DNA of 64,000 nucleotides from Pelosinus sp. UFO1 (GCF_000725345.1 NZ_CP008852.1:1951693-2015692), one strand, 5' to 3'. Shown: positions 24,078-33,854, counted from the stretch's first letter. The notes: generated from the sequence alone by a model not told the origin. Translations and numbers: made by a program.

Positions 24078-25615
24078 TGGGTGATGAGCTGTGCTTAACG
24101 GCCCGAGGCATAAGTAAAATATATCCTGGTACCGTAGCCTTGCACAAGGTGGATTTTAATGTATATCGGGGCAAGGTGAATGTAGTAATTGGAGAAAATG
24201 GGGCTGGTAAGTCGACTTTAATGAAAATCATTGCCGGAATTGAAAAACCATCGGAAGGTAGTATTTATTTAAACGGAGAGGAAATATGCCTTAATGATAC
24301 ACGTGATGCATCAGCAAAAGGGATCGGTATTATTCACCAGGAATTAAATTTGTTTCCTAATCTTACTGTAGCACAAAATATTTTTATGGGTCGGGAAAAT
24401 ACAAAATATGGAATAATCTTAGATCATAAAAAACATATTGAAAAAACAAAGATTCTTCTCGAGAGACTTGAACACCCCATTCATCCCGATACTTCCGTAA
24501 GTGATCTAAGGGTAGGTCAGCAACAAATAATTGAAATAGCGAAGACCATGGCTCAACAAGATTTACATGTTTTAATTATGGATGAACCAACTTCATCACT
24601 CAGCACAGCTGAAGTAGAAGTTTTATTTCGATTGATTAAGGAATTGAAAGAACAAGGAATTTCTATTATATATATTTCTCATAGGTTAGAAGAAATTATG
24701 CGTATCGGTGATTATGTTACTGTGCTTCGTGATGGTAAATTGATTGAACAAGATCAAGTTAAGAATATTGATATTCCTTGGATTGTAAGAAAGATGGTAG
24801 GTCACAACAATACCAATATGAATTATAAACAAGAAAAGCCAATTGGCGATGAAATTCTACGTGTTGAGTCCTTAACCTTACCTCGTAAAGGAGGCGGTTA
24901 TACGCTAGATAAGGTTACTTTTTCTGTGCGCAAAGGGGAGATAGTAGGGATATATGGCCTGTTAGGCGCAGGACGCACAGAACTAATTGAATGTTTGATG
25001 GGGATGCACCCAGAAGCTACAAGTGATATCTACCTAGAAGGTAAAAAAATTAGGCCAAAGTCGATTTGGGAGCAAATTCAGAAAGGATTTGCCCATATAC
25101 CAGAAGATCGACAAAGAGAAGGGTTAGTGCAAACCCTTTCTATCGGAAAAAATATGACATTAGCAAGTTTATGGGATTATACGAAGGGCATCCATTTACT
25201 CCCTAAGAGGGAAAATGAGAACATAACAAAAGCTATTAAAAATTTGGAGATTAAGGTAGCAGATAGAAATTTACCAATCCTTTCGTTGAGTGGTGGCAAT
25301 CAGCAAAAGGTTGTGATTAGCAAAGGAATTCTTACTTCACCTAAAGTGCTGCTATTGGATGAACCCACAAGGGGAATTGATATAGGTGCCAAAGCCGATG
25401 TATTTAAAATTGTGAATAAATTTGCAGCAGAAGGTATGGGTATTATTATAGTGGCCTCAGAATTGAAGGAAATTATAGGAATCTCTGACAGAATCATTGT
25501 TTTATCTAACGGACAAGTAACTGCTGAATTAAGTGGGGATGAGATTAGAGAGGAAGCTCTTGTTAAGGCTTCAGGTGTAGGGCATCACGCAACGAAAGTT
25601 AAGAATATTTCTTAA
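24074..25615 (+). CDS. Sugar ABC transporter ATP-binding protein, double NBD (RbsA-like)
   Basis: A 513-residue fused ATPase. NBD1 has Walker A GENGAGKST near 38, a weak signature LRVGQQQ and Walker B LIMDEPTSSL. NBD2 has a degenerate Walker A GLLGAGRTE near 300, a canonical LSGGNQQKV signature and LLLDEPTRGIDIGAK. That asymmetry is normal for RbsA/MglA/XylG proteins. GGAAGGAGG sits before two tandem ATG codons (24074 and 24077); either may be used, and both overlap the upstream stop, showing translational coupling. It energises import through the permease encoded next. Confidence 0.92.
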   Translation: MMGDELCLTARGISKIYPGTVALHKVDFNVYRGKVNVVIGENGAGKSTLMKIIAGIEKPSEGSIYLNGEEICLNDTRDASAKGIGIIHQELNLFPNLTVAQNIFMGRENTKYGIILDHKKHIEKTKILLERLEHPIHPDTSVSDLRVGQQQIIEIAKTMAQQDLHVLIMDEPTSSLSTAEVEVLFRLIKELKEQGISIIYISHRLEEIMRIGDYVTVLRDGKLIEQDQVKNIDIPWIVRKMVGHNNTNMNYKQEKPIGDEILRVESLTLPRKGGGYTLDKVTFSVRKGEIVGIYGLLGAGRTELIECLMGMHPEATSDIYLEGKKIRPKSIWEQIQKGFAHIPEDRQREGLVQTLSIGKNMTLASLWDYTKGIHLLPKRENENITKAIKNLEIKVADRNLPILSLSGGNQQKVVISKGILTSPKVLLLDEPTRGIDIGAKADVFKIVNKFAAEGMGIIIVASELKEIIGISDRIIVLSNGQVTAELSGDEIREEALVKASGVGHHATKVKNIS

Positions 25616-25637
25616 GAGTAAAAGGAGACTACCTACT

Positions 25638-26699
25638 ATGAGCAAAATAATGAATCAGATAGAAGGAGTACATACAAAAAACGTGTCACTAGGGATGCTT
25701 TTATTAAAAGCTAGAACGTTTATAGCCTTAATTCTTTTAATTATTATATTTAGCTTTCTTACACCAAGTTTTTTGTCGGCAAATAGTCTAATACTCATAG
25801 CTAAGCATGTTGCCCTCTATGCTTTGTTGGGCATTGGTATGACCCTTGTTATTATTAGTGGTGGAATTGACTTATCAGTGGGCTCTATTGTTGGGCTTGC
25901 TGGGATGATTGCGGGCGGGCTTATTCATGAGGGATTACGGCTTAATATGTTTGGAGTTACTATTTATTTTAATGTATTTATTATCATGCTCTTTGCATTA
26001 TTGATGGGAACAGGTGTAGGGGCTGTCAACGGACTGCTAATTACTAAATTTAATGTAGCTCCCTTTATAGCAACCTTAGGTACCATGTACGCGGCTAGAG
26101 GATTTGCCTTAATTCGTTCTAATGGAGAAACTTTCCCCAATCTAGTGGGTAATTCCAGCTTGGGTAATGAAGGCTTTCCTATCTTAGGTGCGGGCAGTGT
26201 TTTAGGAATACCTATTTCCATTTGGCTTATGATTCTTGTTGGCCTAGCTGTAGCGTATCTTCTTAAGAAAACACCTTGGGGCTGGCATATCTTTGCCGTA
26301 GGCGGAAATGAAAAAGCAGCTAAACTTTCTGGGATTCGAGTAAATCGGGTTAAAATGTTAGTCTACATGGTTTCTGGTTTCTGCTCTGCCTTGGTAGGGC
26401 TAATTGTATCCTCCCAGTTGGTAGCAGCTCATCCAGCCACCGGAAATACCTGGGAAATGAATGCGATTGCCGCAGCCGTATTAGGGGGAACATCTATGGC
26501 TGGTGGTATCGGAACCATCGGTGGGACACTCATTGGTGCATTTGTTATTGGCGTATTAAGTGATGGTATGGTTATGATCGGCGTTTCCGAATTCTGGCAG
26601 ATGGTAATTAAAGGTCTGGTTATTGTAATTGCAGTTATTGTAGATCAATTTCAAAGAAATATGGAAAATAAACTGGCTCTTGAAGGGAAAAATAGTTAG
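25638..26699 (+). CDS. Sugar ABC transporter permease (RbsC-like)
   Basis: A 353-residue membrane protein with about nine to ten helices. Family marks are GIGMTLVIISGGIDLSVGS near 75-93 and AAAVLGGTSMAGGIGTIGGT near 275-295, the ATPase-facing loops of RbsC-type permeases. The N-terminal 30 residues are cytoplasmic. AAAGGAGA precedes ATG 25638, 22 bases after the ATPase stop. It forms a homodimeric channel with the RbsA-like ATPase. Confidence 0.92.
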   Translation: MSKIMNQIEGVHTKNVSLGMLLLKARTFIALILLIIIFSFLTPSFLSANSLILIAKHVALYALLGIGMTLVIISGGIDLSVGSIVGLAGMIAGGLIHEGLRLNMFGVTIYFNVFIIMLFALLMGTGVGAVNGLLITKFNVAPFIATLGTMYAARGFALIRSNGETFPNLVGNSSLGNEGFPILGAGSVLGIPISIWLMILVGLAVAYLLKKTPWGWHIFAVGGNEKAAKLSGIRVNRVKMLVYMVSGFCSALVGLIVSSQLVAAHPATGNTWEMNAIAAAVLGGTSMAGGIGTIGGTLIGAFVIGVLSDGMVMIGVSEFWQMVIKGLVIVIAVIVDQFQRNMENKLALEGKNS

Positions 26700-26710
26700 G
26701 AGGAGTTACT

Positions 26711-27142
26711 GTGTTAAAAGGGATTCCTGATATTATCTCACCAGAACTTTTAAAAATATTACATGAGATGGGGCATGGCGATGATTTAGTCATTGGAGAT
26801 GCCAACTATCCTGCAGCCAGTAATGGTAAAAGGCTCGTTCGCTGTGACGGTCATGGTGTTCCTCAATTACTGGATGCAATTTTGCAATTTTATCCTTTGG
26901 ATAGTTATGTAGATCATCCTGTTTCCTTAATGCAAGTGGCGCCGGGGGATACAACGATTCCAGAAATTCATGAGGATATAAAAACAGTGGTTAGTAGGTA
27001 TGAGGAACGGGGTGATAAAGTAATCGAATATGTAGAGCGTTTTGCCTTCTATGAAAGAACAAGAAAGGCTTATGCCATAGTTGCAACGACAGAGCGTAAA
27101 TTGTATGGTTGTATGATTATCAAAAAGGGTGTAATAAAGTAG
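26711..27142 (+). CDS. FucU/RbsD-family sugar mutarotase
   Basis: A 143-residue decameric-type mutarotase that interconverts sugar anomers before the isomerase or kinase. Typical residues are visible: HEMGHGDDLVIGDANYP with the catalytic-type His and Asp near 20-30, RCDGHGVPQLLDAIL near 45, and the C-terminal YGCMIIKKGV. It is nearer FucU than RbsD by its GDANYPA motif and lengths. GTG 26711 follows GAGGAGTTACT. It is the last gene of the sugar operon, 11 bases after the permease. Confidence 0.87.
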   Translation: MLKGIPDIISPELLKILHEMGHGDDLVIGDANYPAASNGKRLVRCDGHGVPQLLDAILQFYPLDSYVDHPVSLMQVAPGDTTIPEIHEDIKTVVSRYEERGDKVIEYVERFAFYERTRKAYAIVATTERKLYGCMIIKKGVIK

Positions 27143-27181
27143 AGCCGATTCAATTGATATAGAGTATTTATTAATAATTTT

Positions 27182-27222
27182 AAAAAAAGATTGGCAATGT
27201 TTCATAAGAAATATTGCCAATC
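27182..27222. terminator. Terminator between convergent operons (sugar operon / MalY)
   Basis: GATTGGCAAT (27189-27198) and ATTGCCAATC (27213-27222) form a 10-bp stem extended by TTTC/GAAA. A seven-base A-tract before it makes it a strong minus-strand terminator; it may also stop the sugar operon from the left. Confidence 0.75.
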
Positions 27223-27246
27223 AGGTGTTATACTTTCTGTTCCGCG

Positions 27247-27275
27247 AAAAAAAGCCCTTGCATCTAGCAAGGGAC
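27247..27275 (-). terminator. Minus-strand terminator of the MalY/PatB gene
   Basis: CCCTTGC (27255-27261) pairs with GCAAGGG (27267-27273); on the minus strand it is followed by CTTTTTTT. Two tandem stems thus end the aminotransferase-fold gene. Confidence 0.82.
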
Positions 27276-27287
27276 AAGAAATATCTA

Positions 27288-28466
27288 TTAACGTATTCTT
27301 TTCTCTATGGCGTTTTGCCAACGCTCTAGTGCCTGAGCGATGATGCTTCGAGGACAAGCTGCATTCAACCGCATATAACCTGCATAGGCATCACCAAACC
27401 AATATCCGTCATCCAGAGCAAGTTTTGCTTCGTTAATCATGAAGTTGTGAAGTTCATCTTTATTCATTCCTAACTTACGACAATCAATCCAGACTAGATA
27501 AGTGCCTTCTGGGAAGTTGGGATGAATTTGGGGGATATTTTTTTTGCAAAAATCTTGAATAAAGGAAAAATTGCCTTCAATATACTCCTTGACTTGCTGT
27601 AACCATTCATCACCATAACGGTAAGCTGCTTCTGATGCTACTAAACTAAAGCAGTTATTTCTTCTTATATCTAGGTTTCCTAATATTTCATCAAATTTAT
27701 TACGATCATTAGCATTGGGAAAAATGGTAATAGATGCCTGTAAACCTGCTAAATTAAAGGTTTTACTAGGAGCAATGCAAGTATATGTGTTCTTACGGAA
27801 TTCCTCAGAAATCATGGCAAAAGGTGTATGCTTATGTCCAGAAAATACTAAGTCAGAATGAATTTCATCAGCAATAACAACAATCCCATGTGCTAGACAG
27901 ATCTCGCCTAAGCGAACTAACTCGTCTTTTCTCCACACTCGACCAATTGGGTTATGCGGACTGCATAAAAGAAGCATCTTAGCGCCACTTTTAGCTAAGC
28001 TTTCCAGATGATCATAATCCATTTCATATTGCCCATTCACTAGCTTTAATGGATTTTCTAGGAGTGTCCGTCCATTGTTTTTTACCACATCAAAAAATGG
28101 ATAATAGACTGGTGGCTGAATAATAATATTATCCCCTGGTTGTGTAAAGTGCTGAATCAATAAACTTAATGATGGCACAACACCTGGACAGTGGATCATC
28201 AACTGCGTATCCGTAGTCCATTCATGCTTATTCATAAGCCATTGTTGAATTGCTTGAAAATAGGAATCCGGTCTGGAGGTATAGCCAAAAATTCCTTGCG
28301 CTGCACGAGATTGAATTGCTTCAATGATAGGATTAGCCACTTTGAAATCCATATCAGCAACCCACAAGGCAATGAGATCGTCCTTCCCAAATTTTTTCCC
28401 CAATTCATCATACTTAGCAGCAAAGTTACTGGATCGGTCCAGTACCGTGTCAAAATCATATTTCAT
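27288..28466 (-). CDS. MalY/PatB-type pyridoxal-phosphate C-S lyase / aminotransferase
   Basis: A 392-residue fold-type I PLP enzyme. The cofactor Lys lies in APSKTFNLAGLQ near 235, with SPHNPIGRVW (near 168) and VIADEIHSDLVF (near 200) as further signatures of the MalY/PatB group. N-terminal YDFDTVLDRSSNFAAKYD and WVADMDF are also typical. Members cleave cystathionine or cysteine conjugates to pyruvate, ammonia and thiol; some transaminate or act as regulators. It stands alone with its own tandem terminators, in opposite orientation to the sugar operon. Confidence 0.88.
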   Translation of the reverse strand: MKYDFDTVLDRSSNFAAKYDELGKKFGKDDLIALWVADMDFKVANPIIEAIQSRAAQGIFGYTSRPDSYFQAIQQWLMNKHEWTTDTQLMIHCPGVVPSLSLLIQHFTQPGDNIIIQPPVYYPFFDVVKNNGRTLLENPLKLVNGQYEMDYDHLESLAKSGAKMLLLCSPHNPIGRVWRKDELVRLGEICLAHGIVVIADEIHSDLVFSGHKHTPFAMISEEFRKNTYTCIAPSKTFNLAGLQASITIFPNANDRNKFDEILGNLDIRRNNCFSLVASEAAYRYGDEWLQQVKEYIEGNFSFIQDFCKKNIPQIHPNFPEGTYLVWIDCRKLGMNKDELHNFMINEAKLALDDGYWFGDAYAGYMRLNAACPRSIIAQALERWQNAIEKRIR

Positions 28467-28666
28467 ATTTGATCATCCGCCTAACGTATTAGTGATTTGG
28501 GATGAAGTATTACTATCATTCCTTACTACTAGACATTCTTCTTAATAGCTTAAATTCCTTTTAGCGGCTGATAATTATCAAAAAATGATGTTCTATGACA
28601 TGTTTAGTTTAATTATAAATACTAACAGAATAATTTGGAAATACATATATAGGAATTAGCTTTATA

Positions 28667-28675
28667 TGGTATAAT
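28667..28675 (+). promoter_or_regulatory. Extended -10 promoter before the HD-GYP gene
   Basis: TGGTATAAT is an extended -10 element (TGnTATAAT), 35 bases before ATG 28711. No good -35 hexamer is seen 17 bases upstream. The rest of 28467-28666 is AT-rich and shows no gene. Confidence 0.5.
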
Positions 28676-28710
28676 TAGTTTAATATGGATATTGTGGAGG
28701 TTGGTCAAGG

Positions 28711-29775
28711 ATGGCTGTTGCAATTAGTCGCTATAAATTATCTCAAATCTTGCCAGGCATGGAAGTAGGACGACCTATATTAGATCGAAATGGCATGGTT
28801 TTGCTAACAGAGGGTACTATGCTAAATGAAAATCTTTTGAAACGCTTATCAAGATTAGGTTTATCTGAAATTGATATAAAAGAGCAGTCCTTAGTCGATA
28901 GTGGATCGATCTTGTTCGATAATGAGCAGCTTAAAATTTATCAGAATGCCGTTAGCAAGGTGAAAGATCTGTTTAGAACGATAATAGTTGATAAGAAGGT
29001 GCCATTGCGTCAATTTCAAAATATAGCTTGCAACCAAGTAGCTCCTCTTGTTGCTTCTCAATTTGCAATTAATTACTTAAATTTGGAGGGGCCTCGCGAG
29101 GACTATACTTATTGTCACAGTATTAATGTTGCTTTACTATCAGGACTTATTGGCAAGTGGTTACATTATAGCCCCGAGGCAATAAATCAACTCATTCTCG
29201 CAGGATTATTACACGATGTAGGAAAAACTCAAATACCCATATCAATATTAGGAAAGATAGGTACCCTAACGAAAGATGAGATGCAGTTAGCACAACTTCA
29301 TGCCACTCATAGTTATCGTTTGCTAAGCAGTATACCAGGAATTTCTCCCTCTGTCGTCTTTGGAATCTTACAGCATCATGAACGATTAGACGGTAGCGGT
29401 TATCCTGGCAATTATAGTCATGAAAAAATACATCCTTATGCTAGAATTATTGCAATTGCAGATATTTATGACGCAATGACTTCTGATAGAGCGTATAATA
29501 ATAAAGTAACTCCTTTTTTGGCGGCAGATGCATTAGCTTCAGGCATGATTGCCAAATTAGATGTTGGAATCTGTACTACTTTTCTTGAACAGTTCCGCTA
29601 TAGTATCTTAGGAAACTCTGTACAGCTAGCGGACGGACAAGAGGGAGAAATTGTGCATTTGGGAGAGTTTCTAAATCCAAATCCAATCATCAAATGTTCT
29701 GATGGAAAAATTATCCAACTTGATAATTGGAAGGGAATTTCAAAAGTAAAGCCTGTGGCTAGTCTTATTAGATAA
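28711..29775 (+). CDS. HD-GYP domain protein (cyclic-di-GMP phosphodiesterase type)
   Basis: A 354-residue protein. After a 100-residue N-terminal segment (KLSQILPGMEVGRPILDRNG, a common lead-in of this family) comes the HD-GYP domain, with the metal motif HDVGK near 168 and HHERLDGSGYPG near 223, then ARIIAIADIYDAMTSDRAY. All residues expected for hydrolysis of cyclic-di-GMP are present. The C-terminal 65 residues form a small beta domain. It is cytoplasmic, monocistronic, with an extended -10 promoter upstream and a terminator after. Activity is inferred from the intact motifs. Confidence 0.9.
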   Translation: MAVAISRYKLSQILPGMEVGRPILDRNGMVLLTEGTMLNENLLKRLSRLGLSEIDIKEQSLVDSGSILFDNEQLKIYQNAVSKVKDLFRTIIVDKKVPLRQFQNIACNQVAPLVASQFAINYLNLEGPREDYTYCHSINVALLSGLIGKWLHYSPEAINQLILAGLLHDVGKTQIPISILGKIGTLTKDEMQLAQLHATHSYRLLSSIPGISPSVVFGILQHHERLDGSGYPGNYSHEKIHPYARIIAIADIYDAMTSDRAYNNKVTPFLAADALASGMIAKLDVGICTTFLEQFRYSILGNSVQLADGQEGEIVHLGEFLNPNPIIKCSDGKIIQLDNWKGISKVKPVASLIR

Positions 29776-29807
29776 CTGCTTAGTATATAGTTATTTTCAA
29801 ACTTTTT

Positions 29808-29840
29808 ACACCTTTCCTTTATAGGATAGGTGTATTTTAA
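29808..29840 (+). terminator. Rho-independent terminator
   Basis: TACACCTTTCC pairs with GGATAGGTGTA (one mismatch) around TTTATA and is followed by TTTTAAT. It ends the HD-GYP gene. Confidence 0.65.
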
Positions 29841-29950
29841 TACGTTCTTTTGCGATAGGAATTGTTGACAAAAGTGAGGGATGAGATTATACTTCATTCG
29901 AAATAGATATGAAATTTGTTAATTTTACATAGTATTAGGAGAGGAGGGGT

Positions 29951-30436
29951 ATGATGCATTGGAGATCATTTACTATTGGTGCTATGGTAGTGTTTGCTTT
30001 TATAGGCGTGTATTTGTTTTTTAATGGAGTTCCGGATTCTTCACAATCATCTCCTAGTCCAGTAGTGGAAACACCGATTCCTTTTGATGCTGTGAAGATC
30101 ACACCACTTAGAGTTATTAGTGGAAAGGAAGTTCCTTTTGAAGGTAAAATAGAATTGAAACAAGTCATTGCAGGAAAGTTTGCTCAGAAAATAAATGTTG
30201 TCAATTTCCAAGCTAAAGGTGAGCATGCTGAAAAATCAAAGCTTATTATTTTATGGGAGAACGGTGAGGTCGAAACAATTTATCCTGGCACAAGGGATCG
30301 CGTTTTACCCCCTGAAAGAAGGGCAATCCAGATAACAGTCGTAGGATATAGTGTGCGGGAAAGGCGCATTTTTCAAGACTCCAATCGTAAAGGGTATCTT
30401 ACTTGGGAAATCCATTATGAGCCTACTGAACTGTAA
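29951..30436 (+). CDS. Hypothetical membrane-anchored protein
   Basis: A 161-residue protein with one N-terminal helix (about 5-25) acting as signal anchor, a short Ser/Pro linker (DSSQSSPSPVVETP) and an extracytoplasmic domain with predicted beta strands (VKITPLRVIS, KIELKQVIAGKF, LIILWENGEVETIYPG). No family recognised. GAGGAGGGG lies just ahead of tandem ATG codons at 29951 and 29954; the second has better spacing. It is followed after 42 bases by a metallo-hydrolase gene, perhaps as one unit. Confidence 0.6.
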   Translation: MMHWRSFTIGAMVVFAFIGVYLFFNGVPDSSQSSPSPVVETPIPFDAVKITPLRVISGKEVPFEGKIELKQVIAGKFAQKINVVNFQAKGEHAEKSKLIILWENGEVETIYPGTRDRVLPPERRAIQITVVGYSVRERRIFQDSNRKGYLTWEIHYEPTEL

Positions 30437-30478
30437 AATTGAACTTTGAACTCACGTGTTGCAATAAGAAAGGAAATT

Positions 30479-31189
30479 ATGATGTCATTACATTTAGAAT
30501 TAATTTATTTAGAAAATAGCGGTTTTGTCGTAGAAACAGATAAACATGTTCTGGTTTTTGATTATTATCAAGATGCTGCAGGTACGGTTGCCCAATTAAT
30601 AGCAGCGGGGAAAATGCTATATGTTTTTTCGTCTCACAGGCATCATGATCATTTTAATCCGATCATTAGTACGTGGCAAAATAACGTAGCAAAATTTTTT
30701 TTGAGTGATGATATTGACAACTTACCTGGCGTTAATGAGGAAAAAATTGAGTATATGCGTCCCTACGAGACGAGTGTGCAAGATGGCATAAGAGTCAAAA
30801 CATATGGGTCTACCGATGTAGGGGTTTCTTTTGCTGTGGAAGTGGATGGTTGGCGCCTATTTCATGCTGGCGACCTTAATTGGTGGCATTGGAAATGGGA
30901 TCATAAATATAATCTTATGTTGGCTAAAGATCTATTTATAAAAGAAATGGATAAATTAGATGGTTTAAAGCTTGATATAGCTTTCTTTCCAGTAGATAGT
31001 CGGTTGGAAGAATATCGAGCAATTGGGGTAAAAGAATTTTGCCGTAGAGTAGATGTAGGACAATTGGTAGCAATGCATACGCGTGGAGAAAGATGGGCAC
31101 CACCCATTGGCTTTTTTGGTAAGGGAAAGTCGGTTGCTACTTGGTGCCCCGTTTTTTCAGGGGATAAGTTAAAAGTAACAAAAGAATAG
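30479..31189 (+). CDS. Metallo-beta-lactamase-fold hydrolase
   Basis: A 236-residue enzyme with the metal motif HRHHDH (HxHxDH) near residue 57, preceded by LYVFSSH, a later HAGDLNWWHW with the third-ligand His/Asp, and AMHTRGE near the end. It resembles the UlaG/YycJ-like hydrolase side of the fold more than glyoxalase II, but the substrate cannot be told. I start at ATG 30479 (or 30482), after AAAGGAAA; the frame is open upstream to 30446 without a ribosome site. It is followed by a long stem terminator. Confidence 0.75.
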   Translation: MMSLHLELIYLENSGFVVETDKHVLVFDYYQDAAGTVAQLIAAGKMLYVFSSHRHHDHFNPIISTWQNNVAKFFLSDDIDNLPGVNEEKIEYMRPYETSVQDGIRVKTYGSTDVGVSFAVEVDGWRLFHAGDLNWWHWKWDHKYNLMLAKDLFIKEMDKLDGLKLDIAFFPVDSRLEEYRAIGVKEFCRRVDVGQLVAMHTRGERWAPPIGFFGKGKSVATWCPVFSGDKLKVTKE

Positions 31190-31219
31190 TTCTCGTAACT
31201 CTTATTATTAAAAAACTTT

Positions 31220-31275
31220 AAATTGGATTGCTCATTATCGGGTTGGAGAAATAATGAGCAATCCAATTTAATTTT
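31220..31275 (+). terminator. Long-stem terminator
   Basis: A perfect 19-bp stem (31220-31238 with 31251-31269; arm AAATTGGATTGCTCATTAT) and a 12-base loop, followed by AATTTTCC. It ends the metallo-hydrolase gene. Confidence 0.75.
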
Positions 31276-31344
31276 CCAAATATTCAATAAAATTGTAGAA
31301 TATATAAAGTATGAGTGATATAATAATACTAAGGAGATGATAAT

Positions 31345-31563
31345 ATGCTTAAGAACTATCCATCAACTTCCTTATTTATATTATCAGTAGCAGTCTTCTT
31401 GGGTATTTTATTGATTCAACCAATCGTTGGGCCGTGGCATGTGTCTTGCTCTATAACGTTAGAAGTATTAAGATTTACGGCATCTGTTACTTGTGCATTT
31501 TTCTTTTTCTGTGCTGTGATCGAAAATGCTCATAATATGTTTTTTAGAAATCGGCACCATTAA
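31345..31563 (+). CDS. Hypothetical two-helix membrane protein
   Basis: A 72-residue protein with two hydrophobic helices (about 8-28 and 42-62; ITLEVLRFTASVTCAFFFFC) and a basic tail ending RNRHH. ATG 31345 has an excellent ribosome site (AAGGAGATGATAAT). No known motif. It is monocistronic and has its own terminator, which with the ribosome site supports a real gene. Confidence 0.6.
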   Translation: MLKNYPSTSLFILSVAVFLGILLIQPIVGPWHVSCSITLEVLRFTASVTCAFFFFCAVIENAHNMFFRNRHH

Positions 31564-31620
31564 AAAAAATTACTTCGAAAGGTCAATAAAGCTACTAAAT
31601 ATAGTTAGTGCTACAGGCCC

Positions 31621-31654
31621 AACAGCTGTCCTTTATATGGACAGCTGTTTTTTG
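31621..31654 (+). terminator. Rho-independent terminator
   Basis: AACAGCTGTCC (31621-31631) and GGACAGCTGTT (31639-31649) form a perfect 11-bp stem followed by TTTTTG. The following 31655-31880 has no gene I can support beyond a few stray codons. Confidence 0.88.
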
Positions 31655-31880
31655 CAAGTAAAGAGAGATGGACTATTGCCTATATATTGGATATACTAAG
31701 AAAATATAGTCTATATACTACTAAAGAACAATCAATGGGCATCTTGTAGCTAGTAAGAAAGGTTTATTAATAATAAAAGTGTAATAAAATATTTATGGGA
31801 TGATCATAATGTCTAATAAGCGTGTACTATAGCAATTGTGGGATGTTCTAATAGCTGTGTATTGCTAAGGAGGAAAAAAG

Positions 31881-33065
31881 ATGGTAACGACAAAGTTTAA
31901 ACGAATTCATTTAGTGGTGATGGACTCTGTAGGAATAGGGGAAGCACCTGATGCGGCGAAGTTTGATGATGTTAATGTAGATACGTTTGGTCATATTGCT
32001 CAAGCATGTGGTGGCTTAAATATGCCTAATATGGGAAAACTCGGTATTTCAAACATACGGGATATTGAAGGAATTGAGCCTGAAAAACATCCTCTTGGTT
32101 ATTATACGAAAATGCAAGAGTTATCGAATGGCAAGGATACAATGGCAGGCCATTGGGAATTCATGGGACTTTTTACGGAAAAACCATTTCGCGTATTCCC
32201 TCAAGGGTTTCCCAAAGAATTAATTCAGCAAATTGAGGAGAAGACGGGACGGAAAGTGATTGCTAATCGGCCAGCAAGTGGTACCGAAATCATAGAGGCT
32301 CTAGGGGAAGAGCATATGAAAACAGGAGCACTCATTGTTTATACCTCTGCTGATTCTGTTCTGCAAATTGCTGCACATGAAGAAATAATTCCAATAAAAG
32401 AACTCTATGAAATCTGTGAGTTTTGTCGCAAAATTACGCTGGAAGAGCCTTATAAAGTAGGACGCATTATTGCTCGTCCTTTTATTGGAGAGCCAGGTAA
32501 GTTTACTCGTACTGCCAATCGCCATGATTATGCGCTAAAACCTTTTGGTCGTACAGTGATGAATGAGTTGAAAGATGCTGATTACGAAGTAATTGCTTTA
32601 GGTAAAATTTCTGATATCTATGCTGGTGAAGGGGTCACGAAATCCATTCATACGATATCGAATATGGACGGTATAGACAAATTACTAACCGTTTTTGATG
32701 AAAAATTTACTGGTCTTAGCTTTCTAAATTTAGTAGATTTTGATGCCTCATACGGACACCGTCGTGATCCTCGTGGTTATGGACAAGCCCTGGAAGAATA
32801 TGATGCTCGTTTACCGGAAGTGCTGGCTAAAATGACGAATGAAGATTTATTAATTATTACTGCCGATCATGGAAATGATCCAACTTATCGCGGTACAGAC
32901 CATACACGGGAATACGTACCTTTACTTATTTATTCCCCTCTTTTTTCTGGAGGGAAGGAGTTGCCTATAAGAACCACATTTGCGGATATCGGTGCTACTA
33001 TAGCAGAGAACTTTAATGTAAAGATGCCAGAGTACGGTACTAGTTTTTTACAAGACTTGACATAA
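31881..33065 (+). CDS. deoB: Phosphopentomutase
   Basis: A 394-residue phosphopentomutase, converting (deoxy)ribose-1-phosphate to the 5-phosphate in nucleoside breakdown. It belongs to the alkaline-phosphatase fold: the N-terminal metal Asp in [14 protein letters not shown], the phosphorylated-Thr region [14 protein letters not shown], and C-terminal metal motifs [10 protein letters not shown] and [18 protein letters not shown]. Full length for the family. GCTAAGGAGGAAAAAAG precedes ATG 31881. It is monocistronic here with a strong terminator; the usual deoA/deoD partners are not in the window. Confidence 0.95.
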   Translation: MVTTKFKRIHLVVMDSVGIGEAPDAAKFDDVNVDTFGHIAQACGGLNMPNMGKLGISNIRDIEGIEPEKHPLGYYTKMQELSNGKDTMAGHWEFMGLFTEKPFRVFPQGFPKELIQQIEEKTGRKVIANRPASGTEIIEALGEEHMKTGALIVYTSADSVLQIAAHEEIIPIKELYEICEFCRKITLEEPYKVGRIIARPFIGEPGKFTRTANRHDYALKPFGRTVMNELKDADYEVIALGKISDIYAGEGVTKSIHTISNMDGIDKLLTVFDEKFTGLSFLNLVDFDASYGHRRDPRGYGQALEEYDARLPEVLAKMTNEDLLIITADHGNDPTYRGTDHTREYVPLLIYSPLFSGGKELPIRTTFADIGATIAENFNVKMPEYGTSFLQDLT

Positions 33066-33084
33066 AGTAATATAAAACCGAATA

Positions 33085-33123
33085 AAAATGCACCACTCAC
33101 TCAATAGTGTGGTGCATTTTTGT
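33085..33123 (+). terminator. Rho-independent terminator of deoB
   Basis: AAAATGCACCAC (33085-33096) and GTGGTGCATTTT (33109-33120) pair perfectly and are followed by TTGTG. The A-tract makes it bidirectional. Confidence 0.88.
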
Positions 33124-33266
33124 GTCGGATACTAGAGAATCCTATTCAAACTTTACCACCAGACACTGCGTAGAAATAAATTTAGAAGGGGATCAAAAGA
33201 AAGTGGAGAATATTAACTATAAAATAAAGATGATAATAAAGTTAACGTAATTTTAGGGGGATAACT

Positions 33267-33830
33267 ATGAAGAAATGGAGAATTTTCGTTCTTGCCTTGT
33301 TGGTTGGGCTTTGTTTTACCAGCTATACGTATGCAACTTATTCGCCTAGTTTTAATGATAGACCGACTGTGTTTGATCCAGGCAAGATTAGAGGATATTT
33401 TCTATGGCAAGATAAAGAGGGGGTTCATTTGCGAACTACATCCAATGGGGGCATCCATAATTTTAGTGGAACGGTGCGTACCGACGGCCGATTTAAGAAT
33501 GTTTTAGAAAGCTATAAAGGCGATAGTGACTATCTTGAAGTGAATAAAAGCCAAAATAAGATAAAATACAATATCACGGCTTCTGAAGAGGAAGAGGGAA
33601 TTGATTTTCAGCTTTCTTATGGGAGTTATATAAAATTTAGCTTATCCTTAGATAGCGAAGCTATCAATCCTAATGAAGTTTTTATAGGAAAAGATGGATG
33701 GCATCCCGTCAGTCATGATTTTACTATTCTGTATGATGGAGATTATACAAAATACATAGATGGACAAACTATTCTAATCATTGATAGTAGATTTGGGTGG
33801 CCAAGAGGGCCAGGTCAAGGCAGAGATTAA
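33267..33830 (+). CDS. Secreted hypothetical protein
   Basis: A 187-residue protein with a classical signal peptide (MKKWRIFVLALLVGLCFTSYTYA, cleavage after about residue 23). The mature part is beta-rich (GYFLWQDKEGVHLRTTSNGG, FSGTVRTDGRFKNVL, FIGKDGWHPVSHDFTI) and ends in a Gly/Pro/Arg tail. No family named. TTAGGGGGATAACT precedes the start. It lies 24 bases before a site-2-type protease gene, so they may be co-transcribed; whether it is a substrate of that protease is unknown. Confidence 0.6.
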   Translation: MKKWRIFVLALLVGLCFTSYTYATYSPSFNDRPTVFDPGKIRGYFLWQDKEGVHLRTTSNGGIHNFSGTVRTDGRFKNVLESYKGDSDYLEVNKSQNKIKYNITASEEEEGIDFQLSYGSYIKFSLSLDSEAINPNEVFIGKDGWHPVSHDFTILYDGDYTKYIDGQTILIIDSRFGWPRGPGQGRD

Positions 33831-33854
33831 TAAATAATAGGAGGTATGCTAATT

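Noticed and set aside
31810-31880. Short gene fragment before deoB (MSNKRV, then a shifted IAIVGCSNSC frame)
   Set aside because: Too short and out of frame; no ribosome site; probably chance.
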